From Saprospiraceae bacterium (GTDB lineage Bacteria; Bacteroidota; Bacteroidia; Chitinophagales; Saprospiraceae): 64,000 bases of DNA. The notes beneath the pieces were generated by a model that saw only the letters and a program-made list of their open reading frames with translations, made no database searches and was not told the origin of the DNA. Positions 8,592-17,380 of this stretch are shown piece by piece (position 1 is the stretch's first letter; each line of letters begins with the position of its first letter). The position numbers and the translations under genes were made by a program. The DNA lies in NCBI GenBank assembly GCA_016715405.1, contig JADKAE010000017.1, forward strand, positions 1 to 64,000, written 5' to 3'.

Positions 8592-10370
8592 ATGAAAAAA
8601 ATGGTGTTGTTCGCAATAATTGTAATGGCAGGTTGGAACTGGCGTTTGCCTGCAGGCGATTTTTGGAAAGAAAAAGTAGACGCCGCGCTGCTCCGCCGCG
8701 CCGAATCGACCCAGATAGTCGATTTTATCGTGATGCTGGAAAACCAGGCCGAATTGCCGGCGATCACGGCACAGCGCACCAAAAACCAGAAGGGCCGATA
8801 CGTCTATCAACAACTCAGCGAACACGCCCAGCGTACGCAGTCCCCTGTTCTGCAACTACTGCAACAACGCGGCGCGCCCCACCGCTCATTTTTTATTGTA
8901 AATGCTATTTATGTAAAAGGCGATATAGCGCTCATTCAGGCTTTAGCCGAGCGCCCCGAGGTGAAAGCCGTGCTGGATAACTCGCCGGTGCGCGTCACCG
9001 AGTCGGTTGACGAACCAAACCAGACCCTCGAAAGCCGCGACCTCATAGAATGGGGCATCGAACGCATCAACGCCGACGACGTGTGGGCACTGGGCTACAC
9101 CGGCCAGGGCGCCGTAGTGGCCGGCGCCGATACGGGCTACGAATGGTACCACCCCGCCATCAAAGATAAATACCGCGGCTGGAACGGCGCCGAAGCCGAC
9201 CACAGCTATAACTGGCACGACGCTGTACACGAACTCAGCCCCCTGAATCAGGACTCTACGCAAAACCCGGCCAATAACCCCTGCGGGCTTAGCTCGATAG
9301 TGCCCTGCGACGACCACGGCCACGGCACCCACACGATGGGTACGATGGTAGGCGACGACGGACAGGGCAACCAGATCGGCGTGGCGCCCGGCGCCCGCTG
9401 GGTAGCCTGCCGCAATATGGAGCGCGGCTGGGGAAGCCCCGCCACCTATATCGATTGTTTCGAGTTTTTCCTGGCTCCCACCGACATCAACAACGCCAAC
9501 CCCGACCCCGGCAAATCGCCCCACGTGATCAACAACTCCTGGGGATGCCCCGAGCAAGAAGGCTGCAATACTTCCAATTTCAACCTGATAGAGACGGTGG
9601 TCAACAACCTCAAAGCTTCGGGGATCGTGGTAGTAGCTTCGGCAGGCAATAGCGGCAGCGGCTGCGAAACCGTGAACAACCCCGCAGCGATGTTTGAAAA
9701 TGCGTTTTCGGTAGGCGCCACCCGCTCCACCGATACTATCGCTAATTTCAGCAGCCGCGGCCCCGTGACGATAGACGGCTCCGGCAGGCTCAAACCCAAC
9801 GTCTCAGCCCCCGGCGTCGGCGTTCGCTCGAGTACCCGCTTCGGGCAATACGCTTCCTGGAATGGCACCAGTATGGCCGGCCCCCACGTGGCGGGCCTGG
9901 TAGCCCTGATCATCTCCGCCAATCCCGAATTGGCCGGACAAGTAGAAACTATCGAAACGATTATAGAAGAAACCGCCGTGCCGGTGCAGGCCGCGCAAGA
10001 CTGCGGCACTACCTCGGGGCTCAACGTGCCCAACCAATCCTACGGCTACGGCCGCATCGACGCCCTGGCCGCCGTGCAGCGCGCCCTGGAAATGGTGACC
10101 GATATCTCCCAGCCGGGCGTCTATAGCCCCGCTCAGGTATTTCCCAACCCCTTTAAACGCGAGCTGACGCTGGAATGGAACGACGCGCCACAAGGCCCCG
10201 TTCACTTCGAACTCTATAACACCACCCAGCAGCAGGTGCGCAGCTACCAGTGGACGAGCAACGGCCCGCTGCGTCAGACGATTACCTTGGCAGACTTGCC
10301 CGCCGGTGTGTATATCTACCGCCTCAGCAGCGGCGATTGGGTGCAGAGCGGGAAGGTGGTGAGGGAGTGA
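8592..10370 (+). CDS. Secreted subtilisin-like serine protease (S8) with T9SS sorting domain
   Basis: 592 residues. After a short hydrophobic signal and an I9-like propeptide (residues about 30-135), the S8 domain shows the triad: Asp in GADTGYEW (about 178), His in HGHGTHTMG (about 242) and Ser in GTSMAGPHVAG (about 427). The oxyanion region reads NNSWGCPEQ. The C-terminal 80 residues are a T9SS type A sorting domain (VFPNPFKRELTLEW, then LPAGVYIYRLSSGDWVQSGKVV). The lysine-rich MKKM start at 8592 agrees with a signal peptide. It diverges from the metzincin gene across a 540-base gap. It is probably an extracellular or cell-surface protease for nutrient acquisition; specificity cannot be read. 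Confidence 0.93.
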   Translation: MKKMVLFAIIVMAGWNWRLPAGDFWKEKVDAALLRRAESTQIVDFIVMLENQAELPAITAQRTKNQKGRYVYQQLSEHAQRTQSPVLQLLQQRGAPHRSFFIVNAIYVKGDIALIQALAERPEVKAVLDNSPVRVTESVDEPNQTLESRDLIEWGIERINADDVWALGYTGQGAVVAGADTGYEWYHPAIKDKYRGWNGAEADHSYNWHDAVHELSPLNQDSTQNPANNPCGLSSIVPCDDHGHGTHTMGTMVGDDGQGNQIGVAPGARWVACRNMERGWGSPATYIDCFEFFLAPTDINNANPDPGKSPHVINNSWGCPEQEGCNTSNFNLIETVVNNLKASGIVVVASAGNSGSGCETVNNPAAMFENAFSVGATRSTDTIANFSSRGPVTIDGSGRLKPNVSAPGVGVRSSTRFGQYASWNGTSMAGPHVAGLVALIISANPELAGQVETIETIIEETAVPVQAAQDCGTTSGLNVPNQSYGYGRIDALAAVQRALEMVTDISQPGVYSPAQVFPNPFKRELTLEWNDAPQGPVHFELYNTTQQQVRSYQWTSNGPLRQTITLADLPAGVYIYRLSSGDWVQSGKVVRE

Positions 10371-10408
10371 TTTTTGATGTTGGTTTCTGAGGTTGGGGTT
10401 TTTTTTGT

Positions 10409-10440
<32 letters not shown>

Positions 10441-10446
10441 AGATAA

Positions 10447-10478
10447 TTGAAAATTTTTTTTTTTTTAAAAATTTTCAA
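10447..10478. terminator. AT-only hairpin after the subtilase gene
   Basis: TTGAAAATTTTT and AAAAATTTTCAA form a 12-bp inverted repeat around a T-rich loop. It lies between the subtilase stop and the next gene and could act as a terminator. The homopolymer lengths may be affected by the same errors as the adjacent poly-G. Confidence 0.4.
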
Positions 10479-10567
10479 ATGGAATGACCAAACTGACTCG
10501 TTCCTCAGGTTTAACGAGAATGTGCGATAAAGAATAAAACTCCCTACCTTCAATAAAAATAACCCGC

Positions 10568-12268
10568 ATGCCCTCCTTCATCACACCCCGCTCGCGCGCA
10601 CAGGAATCGAGCGCAGCCATTCAGCGCCTCTACATCGCTATGAGGCACCTGTTTATTCGCGGGAGCTACAAACCGCTGGGCATATCGGGCGAAGCCATGA
10701 TCGAAGCGCTCATGGTGTTGCGCCCCGAGATCTACGGCTCTATCTCCGACCCCGAACGCGTAGAACTCGAAGGTTTGCTCTACGTCTTCCAACGACTGCC
10801 CAAAGGCATCGAGCAATGCCGCTATATCAAACTCGTCTCAAGAGAAGGGCTCGAAAAAAGCGGTTTTACGCCCATCGTGCCGCCCAAACGCCGCCGTAAC
10901 TGCTACCACGTTGATCAGGAGGAGATGTTTATTGAGATGACGCGCGGGCGAAGCGATATCTATGATATTCTTACCCACCTTACTTTTATGTACGTGGAGG
11001 CCGAGAAGATCCGGCGCAACAGCGACGACTACCGCGACCACAAACGCCGCGAATGGCAACTGCTGGAAGAGATTGTGCGCAAGGAAGAAAACGAAGAACC
11101 TTTTAATATTGAGGTGGCCTACACATACCTCAGCACGCTGCTGGGCCGCACATACGAAGAAACCGCCATCGCTTGCCAACGCTTTGAGGCCGACCCGCAC
11201 GTGAACAGCCTCTTCCGCATCACTTATTGGCTGGGCCGACTGTCTATCGAAGAAGAACAAGGCGACGGCGACCGCGAGATCACTTTTTCTTCTGCCCTGC
11301 GCGAACGCATCGGCCACCACTACTACGGCGAACTCTGGGCCGCCCATATCAAACGCACGCTGCAACAAAACGGCTGGCTCGACCGCCCCCTGCATATCAT
11401 CAGTGCCAACCCGCACAGCGTGATGAATAGCTTTTATGCCTATCCGGCATTGAAAAAGCACTTCAACGACCAGGTCACGATAGAAGACCTGGCCCGCGAA
11501 CTTAGCGTAGAAGAACACAGCGCCTGGCGGCAAAAGGTGGAAACCTACGCCATTCAAAACGGCATGGTGCAACTGGAAGATATCAGCGGCACCAATATCA
11601 CGGTGCAGTTGTTTGACACCACCGTGATGCCCTTCGCCAAGATGTCGCCCGAACTGAAATGGGATAAAGCCTATATCGAACGCGAAAAGCCGCTAATCAT
11701 TATGATGGATTACGCGTTCGGCGAGCAGGCCTACGAGACAATGGATGAGCTGTTGAAACCTTATGAATCGTCGGGGAAATCGGTTGTGCTCAATGTGGCT
11801 TCGATCTCTGTGATGGGCAAGGCCGGCATCCTCGAGGGCGATAAAGGCGATATTATGGTGCCCACGGCTCACATCTTTGAAGGCACCGCCGATAATTACC
11901 CCCTGCAAAACGATTTCCACGCCGCCGATTTTGAGGGCAGCGGGCTTCATGTGTTTGAAGGTCCTATGATTACGGTGCTCGGCACTTCGCTCCAAAACAA
12001 AGACGTGCTGGAATATTTCCTCCATTCTTCCTGGAAGGCCATCGGACTGGAGATGGAAGGCGCCCATTATCAAAAGGCCCTTCAGGCCGCGTCCAGAATC
12101 CGCCGCAGTATTTCGGGAGATGTGGCAATTCGCTACGCCTATTACGCCTCGGATAACCCCCTAATCACCGGCCACACACTGGCCTCGGGCAGCCTCGGCC
12201 TCGACGGCGTAAAACCCACTTACCTGATTACCCTGAAAATCCTGGAGCGAATATTAAGCCAGGGTTAA
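10568..12268 (+). CDS. DUF6909-like protein with nucleoside-phosphorylase-like C-terminal half
   Basis: 566 residues, cytoplasmic (no signal or membrane segment). The N-terminal 330 residues are helical and charged. The C-terminal half resembles the phosphorylase/nucleosidase superfamily fold: strands LIIMMDYAF and KSVVLNVASISVMGKAG, then MITVLGTS, and the diagnostic stretch GLEMEGAHYQKALQ, which matches the ribose-binding Met-Glu-Gly-Ala motif of MTA/SAH and AMP nucleosidases. I associate the whole length with the Bacteroidota family DUF6909 from memory. Substrate unknown; a nucleotide N-glycosidase or phosphorylase activity is an inference from the EMEGA motif only. The gene stands alone, downstream of the poly-G tract; a possible TACCTTCA -7-like box lies at 10545-10552. 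Its stop codon is inside a palindromic repeat shared with the convergent arsS. Confidence 0.75.
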   Translation: MPSFITPRSRAQESSAAIQRLYIAMRHLFIRGSYKPLGISGEAMIEALMVLRPEIYGSISDPERVELEGLLYVFQRLPKGIEQCRYIKLVSREGLEKSGFTPIVPPKRRRNCYHVDQEEMFIEMTRGRSDIYDILTHLTFMYVEAEKIRRNSDDYRDHKRREWQLLEEIVRKEENEEPFNIEVAYTYLSTLLGRTYEETAIACQRFEADPHVNSLFRITYWLGRLSIEEEQGDGDREITFSSALRERIGHHYYGELWAAHIKRTLQQNGWLDRPLHIISANPHSVMNSFYAYPALKKHFNDQVTIEDLARELSVEEHSAWRQKVETYAIQNGMVQLEDISGTNITVQLFDTTVMPFAKMSPELKWDKAYIEREKPLIIMMDYAFGEQAYETMDELLKPYESSGKSVVLNVASISVMGKAGILEGDKGDIMVPTAHIFEGTADNYPLQNDFHAADFEGSGLHVFEGPMITVLGTSLQNKDVLEYFLHSSWKAIGLEMEGAHYQKALQAASRIRRSISGDVAIRYAYYASDNPLITGHTLASGSLGLDGVKPTYLITLKILERILSQG

Positions 12269-12339
12269 TGTGCTAATTTGCTGATGTGCTAATGTGCTGA
12301 TAATTAGCAAATCAGCACATCAACCCATCAGCACATTAA
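12265..12339. repeat. Snapback repeat (TGTGCTAA/TTTGCTGA units) overlapping two stop codons
   Basis: Units of about 8 bases (TGTGCTAA, TTTGCTGA, TGTGCTGA) run forward and then as their inverse complement (TCAGCACA), giving a hairpin from TTAATGTGCT to AGCACATTAA. It spans the stop codons of both convergent genes (12268 and 12328), so it can terminate both. Confidence 0.8.
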
Positions 12340-13393
12340 TTCCCCGCCGCAACTCGATCCCCCGCCGGCAGTACAGCCGTAGCAATGCTGGTTGAGCGCA
12401 ATCGCGCGGTTATTGAGCTCCTCGAAATTAAAATCGTTGATATGCGTGGATGGGGTAGCCACCTTGATATCCAGCATCTGATTGAAATCGCAATCGTAGA
12501 TATAACCGTCCCAACTTACCGACAGCGTATTGCGGCACATCAGGCCGTTGATCGTGGCGGGGTTGAAGGCGTCTACGAGTTTCTGCATGTATTCGGCGTA
12601 ATTGCCCGTATTCAGCAGATACTCGAGGAACCTGCTGATGGGCATATTGGTCATAGCGTACAGATTATTGAAATCGATGCCGTGGCGGCTTTTGAGCTGG
12701 CGCTTAAACTCGGGTTCGAGCACCGACTGACCGGCGGGCAGGAAGGCGCCAGAGGGGTTATACACCAGGTCGAGTACGAGTCCGCTGCCTTCGAGGCCGT
12801 AGCCTACTGCATTCAGCATTTGCAGGGCGCGTATGCTATCTTCAAAGACCCCCTCGCCCCGCTGGGCGTCGGTGCGGCTTTTGCTGAAATAGGGCAGCGA
12901 CGATACCAGGTGTACCTGATTGGCAGCAAAAAAGGCCGGCAGGTCGTGGTATTTCGGGTTAGCTACAATGATCGTAAGATTGCAGCGGTTCATCACCTTT
13001 TTGCCCCGCTTGCGGCATTCTTCCACAAACCAGCGAAAATGTGGGTTCATCCGGCGCCCCGCCGGTGATGTCTACTGTGGGAATGTCATAGCGACTCACA
13101 ATCTCCAGGCAGCATTCCAGCAACTCGCGGCTCATCAGCTCTTCGCGGTCGGGGCCGGCGTCAACGTGGCAATGAGCGCAGCTTTGGTTGCAGAGCTTGC
13201 CGACATTTACTTGAAAAATATCCAGTCGCCCGGGCTGCAACGGGTGGCTGCCCAACTGTGCCAGCCTGTCCGTAAAAGAGGGCAGGTGGATATCTTCCAA
13301 CTCCTTGCCGTTGAGCACCTGCAACTGAAAAAACGTATCAGAAAGCTGCTCTCCTCTTGATTGCAGCGACTTTGATCTTTGTTTGATGGACAT
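12328..13393 (-). CDS. arsS: Arsenosugar-biosynthesis-type radical SAM protein ArsS (one frameshift)
   Basis: Radical SAM enzyme of the radical SAM/Cys-rich family, associated with arsenosugar formation. The cluster motif is CNQSCAHCHVDAGP near residue 74. SAM-binding GGAP follows, and the C-terminus has the Cys-rich signature CYGCTAGGGSSCGG. The frame breaks at about 13050: the first reading gives DITGGAPDE, and the second resumes NPHFRWFVEECRKRGKKV, with one base missing after GGAP. Start ATG at 13393 follows the stop of the peroxidase-like gene by 3 bases, so the two form an operon, the usual arrangement for this pair. Some homologues are selenoproteins; Cys codons are seen here. No arsM is in the window. 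Confidence 0.88.
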
Positions 13394-13396
13394 AAT

Positions 13397-13732
13397 TTAC
13401 ATGGTTAGGCGTTTCACGTGGTTCATCATCTGCGTGCTGTACACCAGCGTAATGCCGGCTTTCATGGTAGCGGCCACGTGCACGGCCTCCATCATTTGCT
13501 CTTCGTCGCAGCCTTTTTCAAGGCAAGTGGTAGAATACGCGTCTATACAATAAGGGCATTGCATGGCATGGGCGACGGCCAGGGCGATCAGGGCTTTCTC
13601 GCGTTCGGTGAGGGCGCCTTCTTTCATCACTTCGCCGTAGTAGTCAAAGAATTTTTTGCCCATGGCCTCCTGGAAGTCTACAATATGGCCGAATTTCTTC
13701 AAGTCTTCCGGATTGAAATAGGTCTTTTCCAT
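13397..13732 (-). CDS. Arsenosugar-associated peroxidase-like protein (AhpD/CMD fold)
   Basis: 111 residues with the carboxymuconolactone decarboxylase/AhpD fold. The CPYC redox motif lies at residues 59-62, followed by the helix DEEQMMEAVHVAATMKAG. This subfamily (an alkylhydroperoxidase-related seleno/Cys protein) is nearly always next to the radical SAM/Cys-rich protein, and here it is directly upstream with 3 bases between. It probably acts as a thiol-dependent reductant or peroxidase in the same pathway, which is an inference from context. No signal peptide. Upstream lies the ACTCTGCG-type palindromic repeat rather than a clear promoter. Confidence 0.88.
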   Translation of the reverse strand: MEKTYFNPEDLKKFGHIVDFQEAMGKKFFDYYGEVMKEGALTEREKALIALAVAHAMQCPYCIDAYSTTCLEKGCDEEQMMEAVHVAATMKAGITLVYSTQMMNHVKRLTM

Positions 13733-13771
13733 GTATGATGGTTTTTTAAATTTTAAAATAGAGAATTTTTT

Positions 13772-13860
13772 ACCGCAGAGTTACACCGAGTTACGCAGAG
13801 GTAACACAGAGTTCTTGTACCTCTGTGAAACCTCGGCGTAACTCTGCGTCCTCTGCGGTT
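13772..13860. repeat. CTCTGCG-family snapback repeat, copy 1
   Basis: ACCGCAGAGTTACACCGAG at the left and its inverse (CTCGGCGTAACTCTGCG, then CCTCTGCGGT) at the right enclose GCAGAGGTAACACAGAG and its partner. A related copy occurs at 38987-39080. The region to 14010 holds nothing else recognisable. Confidence 0.8.
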
Positions 13861-14010
13861 AAATAAATAACCTGGCTTTTTCTCAGGAAAGCCGAACGGG
13901 CGAGCACAGTTTCCGATAAAAGCGCGTTTGACAAAAATAGAAAAAGAAACATTGCGGGCAAGTCTGGAATAAGACAACGGGCATAGTTAGCCGAATACGC
14001 GATTAGCTAT

Positions 14011-14018
14011 TATATTTG
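14011..14018 (+). promoter_or_regulatory. -7 element abutting the ABC ATPase start
   Basis: TATATTTG is an exact TAnnTTTG match only 4 bases before the ATG at 14023. The predicted start site falls at or beside the ATG, implying a leaderless mRNA. No -33 TTTG is evident. Confidence 0.45.
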
Positions 14019-14022
14019 CTGC

Positions 14023-14670
14023 ATGTTGCAAACGAAAGAGTTAACCTATTCCTACGACGGAAAAAACACGTTGGTTTTTCCGGATATCGACTGCGGCAAG
14101 GGCGAACATTGGCTTTTGCTGGGACAGTCGGGTAGTGGAAAAACCACTTTATTGCACTTGCTGGGCGGCCTGTTGTCGCCCGCCACGGGCAGCATTATAG
14201 TGGCCGGCGATAACATTGCCACCAAGCGCGCTGCCGCGCTCGACCGTTTTAGGGGCCGGCATATTGGTATTATTTTTCAAAAATCGCATTTCGTGCGCGC
14301 ACTTACGCTGGAGGAAAACCTCGTGCTGGCGCAACAACTGGCCGGCGCGCCGATAGACAGGGGTAGGGTAGAAGAGCTATTGGGGCACCTCAACCTGAGC
14401 CACAAACTCAGGGAAAAACCCGACAACCTGAGTATGGGCGAGCAGCAGCGCGCCGCCATAGCCCGGGCATTGCTCAACAGGCCCGACGTCATACTGGCCG
14501 ACGAGCCCACCTCCGCACTCGACGATGTCAACTGCCAGGAAGTGATCGACTTGCTCGAACGTGAAGCCACCGCCACGGGCGCCACGCTGCTGGTGGTGAC
14601 TCACGACGGCCGACTTAAGGCACGTTTCCCCCGCCAGGTGTTATTAACCCACTACCAATCTTCGCTATGA
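14023..14670 (+). CDS. ABC transporter ATP-binding protein (LolD/MacB type)
   Basis: 215 residues, all ABC motifs in place: Walker A GQSGSGKTT (34-42), Q-loop IIFQKSHFV, signature LSMGEQQRAAIARAL (about 136-150), Walker B VILADEPTSALDD (about 156) and switch His in VVTHD. The length and sequence match ATPases paired with FtsX-type permeases. It overlaps the permease gene by 4 bases (ATGA), so the two are translated together. The DUF3299-like secreted protein downstream suggests a metal-related export or uptake complex, as in zinc-regulated zrg-type clusters, but this is inferred from context. Confidence 0.93.
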   Translation: MLQTKELTYSYDGKNTLVFPDIDCGKGEHWLLLGQSGSGKTTLLHLLGGLLSPATGSIIVAGDNIATKRAAALDRFRGRHIGIIFQKSHFVRALTLEENLVLAQQLAGAPIDRGRVEELLGHLNLSHKLREKPDNLSMGEQQRAAIARALLNRPDVILADEPTSALDDVNCQEVIDLLEREATATGATLLVVTHDGRLKARFPRQVLLTHYQSSL

Positions 14671-15902
14671 ATCTGCTGCAACTCAGTTGGAAAAATATCC
14701 TGCACAAACCCACTTCCACGCTGCTGAGCCTGGTTTTGTTTGCACTGGGCGTAGGACTGGTATCGCTGCTGATGCTCGTCAACCGCCAGTTAGAGGAAAA
14801 ATTTGAAAAAAACCTGGCAGGCATCGACATGGTAATCGGCGCCAAAGGCAGTCCGCTGCAGCTCATCCTGAGCAGCATGTATCATATCGATGCACCTACG
14901 GGCAATGTGGCCATCGCTGATGTAAAAGCATTTTTGAACCCCAAACATCCCGTCATCGGCATGGCCGTGCCGCTGTCGCTGGGCGACAATTACCGCAGCT
15001 ACCGCATTGTGGGCACCACCTTCGATTTTTTCGACCTGTACAAGGCCCAGTTGGCGCAGGGCCGCCGCTGGGAAGCCGTCTTTGAAGTCGTCATCGGCGC
15101 AGCCGTAGCCGATGCCCTCGCCCTCAAAACCGGCGATACCTTCCACAGTTCGCACGGCTTTGTAGTAGACGAAAACCTCGAACATACCGATGCGTCGGCC
15201 TTCAAAGTAGTGGGCATCTTGCAGCCTACCGGGGCCGTAGTAGACCAACTCATCCTCACCAGTCCGCAAAGCATCTGGGGCGTACACGAGCATGGCGAGC
15301 AAAGCCACGAACACGAAGCCTTCGACCTGAGCAAACCCCTTACCGACTACGAAGGCGAATCGATCACTTCCGTGCTCATCCAGTTCAAAGCACGCAACGC
15401 CATGACCCTCAACATGCCGCGCAATATCAACGAAAACACCAACATGCAGGCCGCCACGCCGGCCTGGGAGATCAACCGCTTGTATGCCATTTTGGGCGAT
15501 AGCGCGCTGGCCCTGCAGGTGCTGGCCCTCATCATCATCGCCGTATCTGGGTTGAGCGTGTTTTTGTCGCTTTACGCCTCCCTGCGCGACCGCCGCTACG
15601 AGCTGGCGCTGATGCGGGTGATGGGCGCTTCGCGCGGCAAATTGTTTGCGCTCATCTTATTGGAAGGGTTCTTGCTGGCTGCGGTGGGTTGTGTCATCGG
15701 ACTGGCGCTGAGTCATGCCGGCATGGGCGTTTTTGCCCGGGCGCTGGAGTCTTCGTACCGCTATTCGTTTACCGGCGCTTTATTTTTAAAAGAAGAAATA
15801 TGGCTCGTATTGGCGGCATTGGGCGTGGGTTTGCTGGCGGCATTTATCCCTGCCGTACAGGCTCGCAATACCGATATTTCGCAAACTTTGGCCGAAGGAT
15901 AA
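14667..15902 (+). CDS. FtsX-like ABC transporter permease
   Basis: 411 residues with the MacB/FtsX topology: one membrane helix near the N-terminus (STLLSLVLFALGVGLVSLLM), a large extracytoplasmic MacB_PCD domain (about 45-270) containing a His-rich stretch (HEHGEQSHEHEAF), and three C-terminal helices with the FtsX sequence YELALMRVMGASRGKLF. The His/Glu-rich loop in the periplasmic domain would suit metal binding. Its start overlaps the ATPase stop (ATGA). It is expected to work with the ATPase and the following DUF3299-like protein. Confidence 0.9.
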   Translation: MNLLQLSWKNILHKPTSTLLSLVLFALGVGLVSLLMLVNRQLEEKFEKNLAGIDMVIGAKGSPLQLILSSMYHIDAPTGNVAIADVKAFLNPKHPVIGMAVPLSLGDNYRSYRIVGTTFDFFDLYKAQLAQGRRWEAVFEVVIGAAVADALALKTGDTFHSSHGFVVDENLEHTDASAFKVVGILQPTGAVVDQLILTSPQSIWGVHEHGEQSHEHEAFDLSKPLTDYEGESITSVLIQFKARNAMTLNMPRNINENTNMQAATPAWEINRLYAILGDSALALQVLALIIIAVSGLSVFLSLYASLRDRRYELALMRVMGASRGKLFALILLEGFLLAAVGCVIGLALSHAGMGVFARALESSYRYSFTGALFLKEEIWLVLAALGVGLLAAFIPAVQARNTDISQTLAEG

Positions 15903-15973
15903 AGTATTAACTTTTTATTATCACCCTTTTTACGCGCTTGAACGTTCATTAGGAAATAAACAATAGACTTTTC

Positions 15974-16423
15974 ATGAAAAACTACTTCATCGCTTTCATT
16001 GCCGTATTTGCCCTTACCGCCACTGTTGCGCCCACGGCCCAAGCTCAGCAGGACAACGTGTGGAAAACCCTCCAAAAAATTACCTTCAAAAAGAAATACG
16101 ACGAGATGCTCGGCTTCAAGGTAGACGTGCCGGTATTTAGCGAAGAAATCAAAAAGCTGGAAGGTAAAACCGTGACTGTCAAAGGTTATGTCATCCCCGT
16201 AGAAGGCTACAAAAGCCACAAAGAATTCGTTTTTTCCGCATTTCCCTACAACATGTGCTTTTTCTGCGGCGGCGCCGGTCCCGAGACCGTCATGGAAGTT
16301 TTTGCCAAGGAGCCCATCAAATACAGCGCCGAGGCGATCACCATCAAAGGCAAACTCGAACTCAACGACTCTGATATCAACCGCCTGATTTATATTATTA
16401 AGGATGTGGAGTTGGTGAAGTGA
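15974..16423 (+). CDS. Secreted DUF3299-like protein with CFFCGG motif
   Basis: 149 residues: signal peptide ending TAQAQ (about residue 25), then a single small domain with LEGKTVTVKGYVIPVEGYK and NMCFFCGGAGPE. Core features (G-x-x-V-x-x-x-G-Y-x-I-P, an F-rich strand and a conserved Cys segment) resemble DUF3299, a family found next to ABC ATPase/FtsX permease pairs in metal-related loci. The CxxC could bind a metal or form a disulfide. The gap of 71 bases from the permease suggests one operon. Immediately after its stop begins the corrupted homopolymer tract. The family match is from memory of the motif; function is not established. Confidence 0.65.
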   Translation: MKNYFIAFIAVFALTATVAPTAQAQQDNVWKTLQKITFKKKYDEMLGFKVDVPVFSEEIKKLEGKTVTVKGYVIPVEGYKSHKEFVFSAFPYNMCFFCGGAGPETVMEVFAKEPIKYSAEAITIKGKLELNDSDINRLIYIIKDVELVK

Positions 16424-16439
16424 ATTCTTAGGCTTCCCA

Positions 16440-16811
<372 letters not shown>

Positions 16812-17304
16812 TCCTCGACCACCCAAACCTGATCAACACCAGCAAGGCAATAAAAATCAGGATAACCACCTCGAAGCGCAGGAAGGAAAACACTACGATA
16901 TGCGTGCGGTCTACAAACCACATGATGGCCAGGGTGGCCGAGATCATGGTGATGAGCCCCGAGAGTTTGTCAAAGCCGGGTATATAGTCGAAATCTACAT
17001 TTTTGCGAATGATAAGTAAGGTGGCAACCATCGACACGATGGGCAGAATTTGCGTATAGATGTCAGTATCGAAGATGCTCCGCTTTTCAAAAAGAAACAG
17101 ATACACGTCGAGCGCAACGGCTAAGATGCCCGGCACGCACACCAGAAAGATCAATCCCGAATACAGGTATCTCCAGGGCGACAAATGCCCCTCGTTTTTA
17201 CTCAATACTCCCGCCAACCACGCCGCAAAGGGAATGATCAGGAAGTAAAACAACACGTACAAGTGGTTGTCGGACAGCAGTTGGAAGAATTCGCGTAAAG
17301 TCAT
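16812..17304 (-). CDS. Small integral membrane protein, unknown function (3' end lost)
   Basis: About 165 readable residues with four or five hydrophobic helices: LYVLFYFLIIPFAAWLAGVL, then YSGLIFLVCVPGILAVALDV, then YTQILPIVSMVATLLII, then LITMISATLAIMWFV, and FEVVILIFIALLVLI. The cytoplasmic-looking ending RFGWSRI runs straight into the homopolymer tract, so the true stop, probably within a few codons, is not visible. I do not recognise a named family; similar conserved inner membrane proteins occur in Bacteroidota. Start ATG at 17304 follows a CAGTTAG-type repeat, and the gene is convergent with the DUF3299-like gene. Confidence 0.7.
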
Positions 17305-17307
17305 ATA

Positions 17308-17380
17308 TTAGCAGTTAGCTGTCAGCAGTTAGCAGTCAGATCATGGAAGCTGATAGCTGACCGCTAATTGCTGACAGCTG
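17308..17380. repeat. CAGTTAG-family snapback repeat, copy 1
   Basis: TTAGCAGTTAGCTGTCAGCAGTTAGCAGTCAG is followed, after about 16 bases, by its inverse (GCTGATAGCTGACCGC, then TAATTGCTGACAGCTG). A second copy lies at 42049-42117. The repeat abuts the odhB stop codon. Confidence 0.75.

Noticed and set aside
13753..13977. 74-codon ORF over the CTCTGCG repeat
   Set aside because: It lies within the inverted repeat and has no coding features.
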